Below, piece by piece: positions 1 to 8,477 of a DNA stretch of 64,000 bases (position 1 is its first letter; each line of letters begins with the position of its first letter). The stretch is from Pseudomonadota bacterium (GTDB taxonomy: Bacteria > Pseudomonadota > Alphaproteobacteria > Rhizobiales > Devosiaceae): assembly GCA_023393475.1 (NCBI GenBank), contig JAEWLC010000025.1, forward strand, positions 186,001 through 250,000, written 5' to 3'. The position numbers and the translations under genes are program-made. Below the pieces are notes generated by a model that was not told the DNA's origin, searched no databases, and was given only the letters and a program-made list of their open reading frames with translations.

Positions 1-1
1 C

Positions 2-271
2 GAGGGCACGTATCTCACCTTCGTGGTTGACGACGTGATGGACGTGATGGACCGGGCGCGCGCCATGGGCGCCGACATCGTGTCGGAAGCGGTGGCGCTC
101 GACTACGGCCAGACCCGCGGACTCATCCGCGACAAGAACGGCATGGTGATCGACATCTCGACCCCCACCGAGCTGTTGGCGGCCCGGGACGAACACGGCA
201 TCGACTTCGCCGATCGCGATACGATGGTCGACCAGAGCCAGCCGGGCGATGAAGCGCGGCCGTTCTTCTAG
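2..271 (+). CDS. VOC/glyoxalase-like protein, C-terminal fragment
   Basis: The reading frame is open from the left edge and ends at TAG 269-271, so the 5' part lies outside the window. The visible 89 residues contain a beta-strand ending VVDDV, an amphipathic helix, and the segment DKNGMVIDI that resembles the last strand and metal-ligand region of vicinal-oxygen-chelate proteins. That family includes glyoxalases, dioxygenases and resistance proteins, so the substrate cannot be said. The stop overlaps the convergent stop of the DMT transporter by three bases. Confidence 0.55.
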   Translation, partial: EGTYLTFVVDDVMDVMDRARAMGADIVSEAVALDYGQTRGLIRDKNGMVIDISTPTELLAARDEHGIDFADRDTMVDQSQPGDEARPFF

Positions 272-1158
272 GCCGGAGCGCGCCTCAACCGCTTGACCAG
301 CCGGCCATCGATGAAGACGAGGCCGAAGAAGATCACGATGATGCCGAGGATGTGGATGGGCTCGAAGCGCTCATGCAGCACCAGCACGCCCAGCAGGATC
401 GCCGAGATCGGGGTGATGAAGGTGTTGAGCGAGAGGTTCGTCGGGCCCACTCGCGGCAGCAGCCAGTAGACGAGCAGGAAGCTGAAGCTGGTCGAAAAGA
501 CCGAGATGCCGATCAGCGCGCCCCACGTTTCGGGCAAGGTGATCACGGGGACGCCCGAAAAGATCAGCGCTACTGGCACGGAGACGAGCGCCGCGCCGGT
601 GAGCGAGCTTGATGCGACGGCGTATGGCTCCACCTTGGCGAAGCGGCGCGCATAGTTGAGCGTGAGCGCGTAGCAGCAGGTGGCGGCGAAGGCCGCGAGC
701 AGTCCGATCACCTGCGCCGAGGCGCCTTCGCTGAACGAGGGCAGGGCGAGGATGATCGCCCCGGCAAAGCCAATGAGCACGCCGGCGACCTTGTTCCATG
801 TCGCTTTTTCACCACCCGGCCAGAGCTGCGAGACGATCACCGTGGTCATCGGCGTCATGCCGTTGATGACGCCGACAATGCTGCTGGCGACGGTGACTTC
901 GGCGAAGGGGAACAGGGCGAAGGGGATCGCGTAGTTGAGGATGCCGAGGACGAGGAACTGCGGGTAAAGCCGGAGGTCGGTCGGCAGCTTCTTGCGGGTG
1001 GCGAAGAACACGACCCAGCAGATGGCGGCGCCGATGGTGACGCGCCCGGCTGCGACCCAGAGCGGGCTGATTTCGCGGATCAGCACCGCGTTGAACAGGA
1101 AGGAACAGCCCCAGACGGCGCCGAGGAGGATGATGAGCAGCCAGTAACGCAAGGGCAC
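268..1158 (-). CDS. DMT-superfamily (EamA) transporter
   Basis: A 296-residue, very hydrophobic protein with about ten membrane segments and the internal duplication expected of two EamA domains (roughly residues 5-140 and 150-285). It also has a short basic C-terminus. DMT proteins usually export metabolites such as amino acids, but nothing here shows the substrate. The GTG start at 1158 lies three bases beyond the stop of the upstream tautomerase gene, with GAGG about nine bases before it, so the two are probably one transcript. Confidence 0.85.
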   Translation of the reverse strand: MPLRYWLLIILLGAVWGCSFLFNAVLIREISPLWVAAGRVTIGAAICWVVFFATRKKLPTDLRLYPQFLVLGILNYAIPFALFPFAEVTVASSIVGVINGMTPMTTVIVSQLWPGGEKATWNKVAGVLIGFAGAIILALPSFSEGASAQVIGLLAAFAATCCYALTLNYARRFAKVEPYAVASSSLTGAALVSVPVALIFSGVPVITLPETWGALIGISVFSTSFSFLLVYWLLPRVGPTNLSLNTFITPISAILLGVLVLHERFEPIHILGIIVIFFGLVFIDGRLVKRLRRAPA

Positions 1159-1161
1159 GGG

Positions 1162-1548
1162 TCAGACCTCGATCTTGAAGCTGAGTTCGATATCGACGGC
1201 GGACTGGCCCCTGAGGCCCCAATTCTCACGGGGGACCTCGACGAGGTAGACCTTGAGATCCGCCGCGGCGACGCCGAAGGCCGATAATTCGCGCGCCAGT
1301 GCGGCGAAAAGCCGACGCTTCGCCTCGAGCGAGCGCCCGGAGAAGAGGTTGATCTCGATCACAGTGTAGTTCTCGCCACGGCCCGGCGGTGGTGCGAAGG
1401 CGTGCGGCGGATACTCGAGGATGCGGATGCAGCGATCGTTCTCGGGAATGCGGATGCCTTCGATCAGCGCGGCCTGGACCGCGGCAATGAGGGCTTCGTG
1501 CCGGTCGCCGATCCAGCCGGCCCGGGTCTCTATGCGAGTCGAAGGCAT
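1162..1548 (-). CDS. Tautomerase family protein
   Basis: A 128-residue protein starting MPSTRIE. The proline right after Met is the catalytic base of the 4-oxalocrotonate tautomerase/MIF superfamily once Met is removed. The ATG at 1548 has GGAGAA six bases upstream, while an upstream in-frame extension lacks this fit. The chain shows a beta-alpha-beta layout (YTVIEINLF, then a helix) repeated near the end (LKVYLVEVP). It is longer than a minimal 62-residue 4-OT and fits the fused-size subfamilies. It is probably cotranscribed with the DMT exporter and divergent from the MarR-GNAT gene. Confidence 0.75.
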   Translation of the reverse strand: MPSTRIETRAGWIGDRHEALIAAVQAALIEGIRIPENDRCIRILEYPPHAFAPPPGRGENYTVIEINLFSGRSLEAKRRLFAALARELSAFGVAAADLKVYLVEVPRENWGLRGQSAVDIELSFKIEV

Positions 1549-1656
1549 TGATGTTCTCCGTTTGTGCGCACGGTACGGGCCCATCGCGGCGGCGTCGAAC
1601 CGATTTTGACGATGGGTTCGATCGATTCCGGTGATGGCTAGCGGCACGCCCGATAA

Positions 1657-1674
1657 TATGTTAGCACTTACATA
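1657..1674. promoter_or_regulatory. Candidate MarR operator
   Basis: TATGT (1657-1661) and ACATA (1670-1674) form an inverted repeat with an 8-base spacer. It lies in an AT-rich patch of the gap between the divergent tautomerase and MarR-GNAT genes, about 20 bases before the regulator's ATG. MarR proteins commonly bind such palindromes and regulate themselves and a divergent neighbour. The site is inferred from position and symmetry only. Confidence 0.4.
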
Positions 1675-1694
1675 ACTCGTGCGAGGGACGCGCC

Positions 1695-2639
1695 ATGAGC
1701 TATCTTTCCGAAATGGGACTGCTGTCTCTGGGCAGCCAGCTGAAGGCGATCAGCGACCAGCTCTACGCCATGGCCGACGACGTTTACGCCCGCCACGGCA
1801 TCGAGCTTCAGGGCCGCTGGTTCCCGATCCTGCGGCTGCTGCATGATCGCGGGCCGATGACGGTCGGCGAGATCGCGACGGCGGTGGGCCAGACACACTC
1901 GGCGATCAGCCAGCTGGCGACGAAGCTCGTGCGCGAGGGATGGCTGGACGCGGCCAGCGACGCCGATGACCGGCGGACGCGGCGCCTGTCGCTGAATGCG
2001 AAATCCCAGGCGGCGATCCGTCAGGCCAAGCCGCTGTGGCGCGCGATGCGCGAGGGGCTGGAGCAGCGGGTGCGCGCCACTGGGCTCGACGCCTCGACGC
2101 TCGAGGCACTGGCAGAGGTGCCGGGTGCGGAACTGGCGGAGACGATCCTCCAGCGGGCGGCTGAGTATCGCGACGAGGGCATCCGGATCGTCCCGTTCGC
2201 ACCTGAACTGCGGGAGCACTTCTACCGGCTGAACGCGGAGTGGGTGGAGCGCTATTTTCATCTCGAGCCCTACGACATCGAGGTCCTGTCGAACCCGGAG
2301 CGCGTGATCCTCTCGACCGGTGGCGCGATCTTTTTCGCCATGCTGGGCGATGAAGTGGTGGGCACCTGCGCCCTGATGCAGGTGAGCCCGGGCGAGTATG
2401 AGCTGACCAAGATGGGTGTCGATCCTGCGGCGCAGGGGCTCGGCATCGGTCGCAAGCTGATCGAGGCGGCGATCGCCGAGTTCAGGCGGCTGGGCGGCCG
2501 CCAGCTCTATCTCGAAACCAACACCAAGCTGCAGACGGCCATCCGGCTCTACGAAAGCAGCGGCTTCGTGCACCAGCCGGCGGTGCGGCCCGGCACGCAC
2601 TACTCGCGCGCCAACGTCTACATGATCTGGCAGGGGTAA
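1695..2639 (+). CDS. MarR-type HTH / GNAT acetyltransferase fusion regulator
   Basis: A 314-residue two-domain protein. Residues about 1-140 form a MarR winged helix-turn-helix: the recognition helix is around VGQTHSAISQLATKL and the wing contains DRRTRR. Residues about 160-310 form a GNAT fold, with the acetyl-CoA signature PAAQGLGIGRKL and the terminal YESSGF element. Such fusions are known as bifunctional regulators, but the acetylated substrate is unknown. GAGGGA lies upstream of the ATG at 1695. It is divergent from the tautomerase-DMT pair, which it may control. Confidence 0.88.
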   Translation: MSYLSEMGLLSLGSQLKAISDQLYAMADDVYARHGIELQGRWFPILRLLHDRGPMTVGEIATAVGQTHSAISQLATKLVREGWLDAASDADDRRTRRLSLNAKSQAAIRQAKPLWRAMREGLEQRVRATGLDASTLEALAEVPGAELAETILQRAAEYRDEGIRIVPFAPELREHFYRLNAEWVERYFHLEPYDIEVLSNPERVILSTGGAIFFAMLGDEVVGTCALMQVSPGEYELTKMGVDPAAQGLGIGRKLIEAAIAEFRRLGGRQLYLETNTKLQTAIRLYESSGFVHQPAVRPGTHYSRANVYMIWQG

Positions 2640-2686
2640 CGCAGCGGCTGAGGGGCGCCAGTGATAGGGCGAGGCGTCGTGCCCGA

Positions 2687-3283
2687 TCAGCCCGTATAGG
2701 TCGCGGCGCCGCGTGCGACGAGCGCCAGGGCTTCGGGATAGATCCGGTGTTCTTCGATGAGCACGCGCTCGGCGAGGCTTTCCGGCGTGTCGCCGGCAAG
2801 CACCGGGACGCGGGCCTGGAGGATGGTCGGGCCTTCGTCGACGCCGGGCGAGACGAAGTGGACCGTGCAGCCATGCTCCTTGTCGCCGGCTGCGATGGCG
2901 GCTTCGTGGGTGTGGAGGCCCTTGTGGAGCGGCAGGAGCGAGGGGTGGATGTTGATCATCCGGCCCTTCCACTTCTCGGTGAACTCGGGCGTCAGGATGC
3001 GCATGAAGCCGGCGAGCGCGATGATATCGGGCCTCCAGAGCCTGAGCACATCGGCGATGGCGAGTTCGAACCCGGTGCGGCTCGGGTAATCCTTGTGCCA
3101 GCGCCAGGCGGTGGCGATCCCGTGGGTGGCAGCGACCTGCAGGCCGGGGGCGTCGGGCTTGTTGGCGAACACGCCGACGATCCGCGCCGGATAGTCGGGC
3201 GCCTTGGCGGCCTCGATCAGGGTCGACATGTTCGACCCGCGGCCGGAGATCAGGATGGCGACGCGTTTCTTTGGTTCGTTCAC
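2687..3283 (-). CDS. purN: Phosphoribosylglycinamide formyltransferase (GART)
   Basis: 198 residues, the normal bacterial length. This cytosolic enzyme moves the formyl group of 10-formyl-THF to GAR in the third step of purine synthesis. The N-terminus VAILISGRGSNM is the phosphate-binding strand-loop, NIHPSLLP carries the catalytic Asn and His, and VDEGP carries the catalytic Asp. The ATG overlaps the purM stop by four bases, so translation is coupled and the two consecutive purine enzymes form an operon read purM then purN. Confidence 0.97.
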   Translation of the reverse strand: MNEPKKRVAILISGRGSNMSTLIEAAKAPDYPARIVGVFANKPDAPGLQVAATHGIATAWRWHKDYPSRTGFELAIADVLRLWRPDIIALAGFMRILTPEFTEKWKGRMINIHPSLLPLHKGLHTHEAAIAAGDKEHGCTVHFVSPGVDEGPTILQARVPVLAGDTPESLAERVLIEEHRIYPEALALVARGAATYTG

Positions 3284-4371
3284 AGTTCCAGCGCGCCTTC
3301 GAAGGTCACGGGTTCACCGTCTCGCGGGCGGAGTTCGCCGACGATGGAAGCAGTCTCGCCGGCCGCGGCGAGATGTTCGACCAGTTTCGCGGCATCATCC
3401 TTGGCCACGGCGCAGAGCATGCCGACGCCGCAGTTGAAGGTGCGGAGCATTTCGCGCTCTTCCATGCCACCGACGCGGGCGAGCCAGGAGAAGACCTTGG
3501 GCACGCGGATGCGGCTCAGGTCGACATGGGCGGCGAGCTCGTCCGGCAGGACCCGCGGGATGTTGTCGATGAAGCCGCCGCCGGTGATGTGGGCGAGGGC
3601 CTTGATGCCGATGCCGGCCTTGAGGGCGGATAGCAGCGGCTTCACGTAGATGCGGGTGGGAACGAGGAGGGCATCCGACAGCGACTTGCCCGGCTCGAAC
3701 GGCGCGGGCAGGTACCAGTCGATGCCCGAGAGCTCGACGATCTTGCGCACCAGCGAATAGCCGTTGGAATGAACGCCCGAGGACGCGATGGCGACGAGCA
3801 CGTCGCCGGCAGCGATATCGGGACGGGGCAGCAGCGTGCCGCGTTCGGCGGCGCCGACCGCGAAGCCCGCGAGGTCGTAGTCCTTGCCGTGATACATGCC
3901 CGGCATCTCGGCGGTTTCGCCCCCGAGCAGCGCGCAGCCTGCGATGCGGCAGCCCTCGGCTATGCCCTCGACGATGGCGGTGCCGGTCGTAACGTCGAGC
4001 TTGCCGGTGGCGTAGTAGTCGAGGAAGAACAGCGGCTCGGCGCCCTGCACGATGATGTCGTTGACGCACATGGCCACGAGGTCCTGGCCGATGGTCGCGT
4101 TGTTGCCGGTTTCGATGGCGATCTTGAGCTTGGTGCCGACGCCGTCATTGGCGGCAACGAGGATCGGATCAGTGAAACCAGCCGCCTTGAGGTCGAAGAG
4201 GCCGCCGAAGCCGCCGATCTCGCCATCCGCGCCGGAACGCCGTGTCGAGCGGACGGCGGGCTTGATTGCCTCGACAAGCGCGTTGCCCGCGTCTATGTCG
4301 ACGCCGGCCTGCTTGTACGAGAGCCCGTTTGATGGCACGTTTTGCGCGTCGGACATGGGCGTGTTCGCCAT
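3280..4371 (-). CDS. purM: Phosphoribosylformylglycinamidine cyclo-ligase (AIR synthetase)
   Basis: 363 residues. It catalyses ATP-dependent ring closure of FGAM to AIR in purine synthesis. Family marks include SYKQAGVDIDAG near the N-terminus, FDLKAAGF, the segment VAANDGVGTKLKIA, and VAMCVNDI followed by FLDYYATGKLD. The C-terminal half has GVHSNGYSLVRK and HITGGGFIDNIPRVLP. It is first gene of the purMN operon. Its start lies 18 bases from the start proposed for the divergent permease gene, so both promoters must overlap the neighbouring coding ends. Confidence 0.97.
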   Translation of the reverse strand: MANTPMSDAQNVPSNGLSYKQAGVDIDAGNALVEAIKPAVRSTRRSGADGEIGGFGGLFDLKAAGFTDPILVAANDGVGTKLKIAIETGNNATIGQDLVAMCVNDIIVQGAEPLFFLDYYATGKLDVTTGTAIVEGIAEGCRIAGCALLGGETAEMPGMYHGKDYDLAGFAVGAAERGTLLPRPDIAAGDVLVAIASSGVHSNGYSLVRKIVELSGIDWYLPAPFEPGKSLSDALLVPTRIYVKPLLSALKAGIGIKALAHITGGGFIDNIPRVLPDELAAHVDLSRIRVPKVFSWLARVGGMEEREMLRTFNCGVGMLCAVAKDDAAKLVEHLAAAGETASIVGELRPRDGEPVTFEGALEL

Positions 4372-4389
4372 ATTTCAGGGGTAGCGGAT

Positions 4390-5574
4390 TTGTCGAGCGC
4401 TGATAACCGCTCCACCTCGGTGACGCAAGCGTCGCCACAGACCTTGAGCCTCAGATATCAGGTGATGATCTGGGCTGGGCTGTTCCTGCTCACCATCCTG
4501 TTCCTCTGGATATTCCGGCCGATCCTGCTGCCGTTCGTCGTCGGCATGACCATCGCCTACCTGCTCAACCCGGTGGTGAACTGGCTGCAGCGTGTCGGAA
4601 TCGGCCGCAGTTTCGGCGCCATGATCGCGCTGACCGGGGTGATCATCGCCTTCATCGGCCTGCTGCTGGCGGTGGTGCCGCTCGTCACCGTGCAGATCGG
4701 CGGCCTCGTCGCCCGCCTGCCGGACTACATTTCCGACTTGCAGGGGCTGCTGCGGCAGTGGGCGCCGCAGTTCACCGAATGGCTCGGGCCCGAACGCACG
4801 GCGCAGCTGCAGGGGAGCCTCACCGACCTGATCGGGCGGGCGGTCGAGTTCGCCGGCTTCGCAACGACGACGCTGGCGCAGAGCAGCCTGAGCGTGCTGG
4901 GCACGATTGCCGTGCTGTTCATCACCCCGGTGGTCGCTTTCTACCTGCTGGTCGACTGGGAAGGCATGGTCCGCAAGGTCGACGACCTGCTGCCACGCCG
5001 CTACCGCTCGGAAATCCAGGGCGTGCTGCGCGACATCGACCGTGCGATGGCCGGCGTGATCCGCGGGCAGGGCGGCGTGATCCTCGTGCTCTGCATCTAC
5101 TACTGCACGTCGCTGACGCTGGCCGGCGTGAACTACGGGCTGGCCATCGGCCTGATCGGCGGGCTGCTGAGCTTCGTGCCCTATGTCGGCTTCCTGATCG
5201 GCTTTACGCTCTCGATGATCGTGGCGCTGACGCAGTTTCTGCCGGGGCAGTGGATCTTCGTCGCCATCGTCCTCGCCATCTACGGGGTCGGGCAGTTCCT
5301 CGAGGCGAACATCCTCTATCCCAAGCTCGTGGGGCAGAGCATCAACATCAACGCCGTCTGGCTGATGTTCGCCCTGTTTGCCTTCGGCCTGCTGTTCGGT
5401 TTCGTGGGCGTGCTGCTGGCCGTGCCGCTGGCCGCCATCACCGGCGTGCTGACGCGCTATGCGATCCAGAAATATAAGGAATCGGCCCTCTACCATGGCA
5501 CCGAGCCACCACCGGAAGACGCCCCGGTGGTCGAGACTCCGGCGCGACGGACGCGTGTCGCCGCGGAGAAATGA
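4390..5574 (+). CDS. AI-2E family (PerM-like) membrane protein
   Basis: 394 residues from a proposed TTG at 4390, which has AGGGG eight bases upstream. A longer start would overlap purM. The chain has about eight membrane segments in the AI-2E layout: two N-terminal helices (about 20-75), a central soluble stretch (about 90-150), then a helical C-terminal bundle with a GLIGGLLSFVPYVG motif and VGQSI. The family is named after an autoinducer-2 exporter, but many members move other solutes. Its stop overlaps the hdaA start, so the genes are likely cotranscribed. Confidence 0.85.
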   Translation: MSSADNRSTSVTQASPQTLSLRYQVMIWAGLFLLTILFLWIFRPILLPFVVGMTIAYLLNPVVNWLQRVGIGRSFGAMIALTGVIIAFIGLLLAVVPLVTVQIGGLVARLPDYISDLQGLLRQWAPQFTEWLGPERTAQLQGSLTDLIGRAVEFAGFATTTLAQSSLSVLGTIAVLFITPVVAFYLLVDWEGMVRKVDDLLPRRYRSEIQGVLRDIDRAMAGVIRGQGGVILVLCIYYCTSLTLAGVNYGLAIGLIGGLLSFVPYVGFLIGFTLSMIVALTQFLPGQWIFVAIVLAIYGVGQFLEANILYPKLVGQSININAVWLMFALFAFGLLFGFVGVLLAVPLAAITGVLTRYAIQKYKESALYHGTEPPPEDAPVVETPARRTRVAAEK

Positions 5575-6317
5575 GTACCACCGGACCCGCCGCACCCCGA
5601 CCCGGCCAGCTGGCGCTGGAACTGGGTCACAAGCCTTCGCATGCCGAGCATGATTTCATCGTCGGCGAGGGCAACCGGCTGGCGCACGCCCACATTCTCG
5701 GCTTCGAAGGATGGCCGGGGCCCATGACGCTGATCGAGGGACCGGCGAGTTCCGGCAAGTCGCATCTGGCGCGAATCTGGTCCGAACTGACGGGGGCGGA
5801 ATACGCCACGCCCGCCACGGCCGAAGAGCTTTCCCGCGTTGGCGGGACGCTGCCGCTGGTGGTCGAGGATGCCGATCGCGCCGGATACGATGAGGCGGCG
5901 CTGTTCCACCTGCTCAACCAATCGATGCGCGACCGGCGGCCGCTGCTGCTGACGGCGCGCGAGCCCGTTGCAAACTGGCCTTTTGCGACCGATGATCTGA
6001 AATCGCGAGCACGACTCGCAGCCCATTTCAGCGTATCATTGAGCGACGACATCCAGTTGTCACAGATGTTCGTGAAGTTGTTCGACGACCGCCAGGTGGC
6101 GGTCGATCCCCGGATCATCGCCTATCTGGTCGCCCGCATGGAGCGTTCCGCTGAGGAGGCGGTGGCCCTGGTGGAACTGATGGACCGCGCGGCGCTTGAA
6201 CGTGGAACTGCGATCACCCGCGCGATCGCCAACGAAGCCTTGCAGCAGCGCGGCGCCACGCGCGATGAGGGGCAGATGGAACTGGCGCTCGACTGGGGAG
6301 TCGACGACGATGAATGA
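5571..6317 (+). CDS. hdaA: HdaA-type regulator of DnaA inactivation
   Basis: 248 residues related to the DnaA AAA+ core without its DNA-binding domain. The N-terminus holds QLALELG, which fits the QLxLxL clamp-binding motif by which Hda docks on the beta sliding clamp. Walker A is GPASSGKSHL and a Walker B-like VVEDAD follows. The C-terminal helical lid contains RMERSAEEAVALVELMDR. Hda with the clamp stimulates DnaA-ATP hydrolysis and limits re-initiation. It overlaps the permease stop by four bases and the ppk start by eight, so three genes are translationally coupled. Confidence 0.9.
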   Translation: MSTTGPAAPRPGQLALELGHKPSHAEHDFIVGEGNRLAHAHILGFEGWPGPMTLIEGPASSGKSHLARIWSELTGAEYATPATAEELSRVGGTLPLVVEDADRAGYDEAALFHLLNQSMRDRRPLLLTAREPVANWPFATDDLKSRARLAAHFSVSLSDDIQLSQMFVKLFDDRQVAVDPRIIAYLVARMERSAEEAVALVELMDRAALERGTAITRAIANEALQQRGATRDEGQMELALDWGVDDDE

Positions 6318-8472
6318 GATGAGCGAGATCGTGGAAGAGGCCGCCGAGGCGCCCGATGTCGCGGAGCTGCGCCAGAGCCCGGCCCGTTTCGTCAACCGCG
6401 AGGTGAGCTGGCTGCAGTTCAACATGCGCGTTCTCGAGGAGGCGGGGAACGTCAATCACCCGCTGCTCGAGCGGCTGCGCTTCGTCTCGATCTCAGCCAC
6501 CAACCTCGACGAGTTCTTCATGGTGCGTGTCGCCGGCCTCAAGGGGCAGCTGCGCGCGGGGCTTGGCTCGAAGAGCGCGGACGGGCTGACGCCCGCCGAA
6601 CAGCTCGAGGAAATTGCGACGCTGGCGCAGCACCTGCATCTCGAGCAGCAGGACCACTGGCAGCAGCTGCGCGAGGAGCTGTTCGCCAAGGATGTGGTGA
6701 TCCACGAGGCCGACGACCTGACGCCGGACCAGGTCAAGTACCTGCAGAAGCTGTTCCGCGAGGAAATCTTCCCGGTGCTGACGCCGATCGCGGTCGATCC
6801 CGCGCACCCGTTCCCCTTCATCCCAAACCTCGGCTTCACGCTGGCTTTCGAGATGGTCCGCGATGGCTCGACCCAGACGCTGACGGCGCTGGTGCGCGTG
6901 CCATCGAACCTCGACCGCTTCATCAGCCTGCCATCCGACTTGACGGCGGGCGGGCGGGTCGAGGTCGTGACCATCGACACGCTGATCAACCTGTTCATCA
7001 ACAAGATGTTTCCCGGCTACACCGTGTCCGGGTCGGGTGCCTTCCGCATCATTCGCGACAGCGAAATCGAAATCGACGACGAGGCCGCGGACCTCGTGGT
7101 GGAGTACGAGTCCGCCCTGCGCCAGCGCCGCCGCGGCATGGTGATCCGCCTCGAGATCGAAAAGAAGATGCCACGCGCGCTGCGCCGGCATATCTCGGAA
7201 CGGCTGGGCGTAGGGCCGACCGACACTTTCGAAGTCCAGGGCTTCCTCGGCCTCGCCGATGCCAGCTGGATCTGCTCGGTGGACCGGCCTGACCTGCGGT
7301 TCGTCCCGTACCTGCCGCGCTTTCCGGAGCGCATCCGCGACTACAACGGCGATATCTTCGCCGCCATCCGGGCCAAGGACCTGCTGGTCCACCATCCGTT
7401 CGAGAGCTTTGACGTCGTCGCGCAGTTCCTGATGCAGGCCGCGCGCGATCCGGACGTGGTGGCGATCAAGCAGACGCTCTACCGCACCTCGCGCGACAGC
7501 CCGATCGTCAAGGCGCTGGTGCAGGCGGCGGAGGCGGGAAAGTCCGTCACGGCGCTGGTGGAGCTGAAGGCCCGCTTCGACGAGGAAGCCAACATCCGCT
7601 GGGCGCGCGACCTCGAACGCGCCGGCGCGCAGGTGGTGTTCGGCTTCATCGAACTGAAGACGCACGCCAAGATGAGCCAGGTGGTGCGGCGCGAGAACGG
7701 CAAGCTGGTGAGCTACTGCCATCTCGGGACGGGCAACTACCACCCGATCACCGCCAAGATCTATACCGACCTCAGCTACTTCACGACCGAGCCGTCGATC
7801 ACCCGCGACGTCGCGCGAGTGTTCAACTTCATCACCGGCTATGCGCGGCCCGCCGAAATGGAGGCGATCGCGTTCTCGCCGGTGACGCTGCGGCAGACGC
7901 TGCTCGATTCCATCGCGAAGGAAGTGGAGTTCGCCGAGCGCGGTGAGCCGGCCAATATCTGGCTGAAGATGAACGCGCTGGTCGATCCCGAGATCATCGA
8001 CGCGCTCTACGACGCGAGCCACAAGGGCGTGAAGATCGAGCTGATCGTGCGCGGCATCTGCTGCCTGAGGCCCGGTATTCCGGGCTTCTCGGAGAACATC
8101 CGGGTGAAGTCGATCGTCGGGCGCTTCCTCGAGCACTCGCGCATCTATTGCTTCGGCAACGGTGCGGCGATGCCGTCGCGACGGGCCAAGGTGTACATGA
8201 GCTCGGCCGACATCATGCAGCGCAACCTCGACTGGCGCGTTGAGGTGATGGTGCCGATTCTCAACCCCACCGTGCACGAGCAGATACTTGACCGAACGAT
8301 GGTTGCGTATTTGAAGGACAACGAGCAGAGCTGGGAGGTGCTTCCCGACGGCAGTTCCGATAGGATAAAGCCGAAGGAGGGCGAAGAGCCCTACAACGCG
8401 CACGACTATTTCATGACGCATGCGAGCCTCTCCGGCCGCGGAACCGCGCTGAAGCGCGAAACCGAAGAGTGA
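6310..8472 (+). CDS. ppk: Polyphosphate kinase 1
   Basis: 720 residues. It makes polyphosphate reversibly from ATP. The N-terminal domain has RFVNREVSWLQFNMRVLEEA and SATNLDEFFMVR, both typical of PPK1. The PLD-like catalytic half holds His452 in KTHAKM, equivalent to the autophosphorylated histidine, and His609 in LEHSRIY, followed by KVYMSSAD. HLGTGNYHP is also conserved. The start at 6310 sits inside the end of hdaA. The neighbour ppx degrades the same polymer, so synthesis and breakdown are expressed from one transcript. Confidence 0.97.
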   Translation: MNEMSEIVEEAAEAPDVAELRQSPARFVNREVSWLQFNMRVLEEAGNVNHPLLERLRFVSISATNLDEFFMVRVAGLKGQLRAGLGSKSADGLTPAEQLEEIATLAQHLHLEQQDHWQQLREELFAKDVVIHEADDLTPDQVKYLQKLFREEIFPVLTPIAVDPAHPFPFIPNLGFTLAFEMVRDGSTQTLTALVRVPSNLDRFISLPSDLTAGGRVEVVTIDTLINLFINKMFPGYTVSGSGAFRIIRDSEIEIDDEAADLVVEYESALRQRRRGMVIRLEIEKKMPRALRRHISERLGVGPTDTFEVQGFLGLADASWICSVDRPDLRFVPYLPRFPERIRDYNGDIFAAIRAKDLLVHHPFESFDVVAQFLMQAARDPDVVAIKQTLYRTSRDSPIVKALVQAAEAGKSVTALVELKARFDEEANIRWARDLERAGAQVVFGFIELKTHAKMSQVVRRENGKLVSYCHLGTGNYHPITAKIYTDLSYFTTEPSITRDVARVFNFITGYARPAEMEAIAFSPVTLRQTLLDSIAKEVEFAERGEPANIWLKMNALVDPEIIDALYDASHKGVKIELIVRGICCLRPGIPGFSENIRVKSIVGRFLEHSRIYCFGNGAAMPSRRAKVYMSSADIMQRNLDWRVEVMVPILNPTVHEQILDRTMVAYLKDNEQSWEVLPDGSSDRIKPKEGEEPYNAHDYFMTHASLSGRGTALKRETEE

Positions 8473-8477
8473 ACTGA

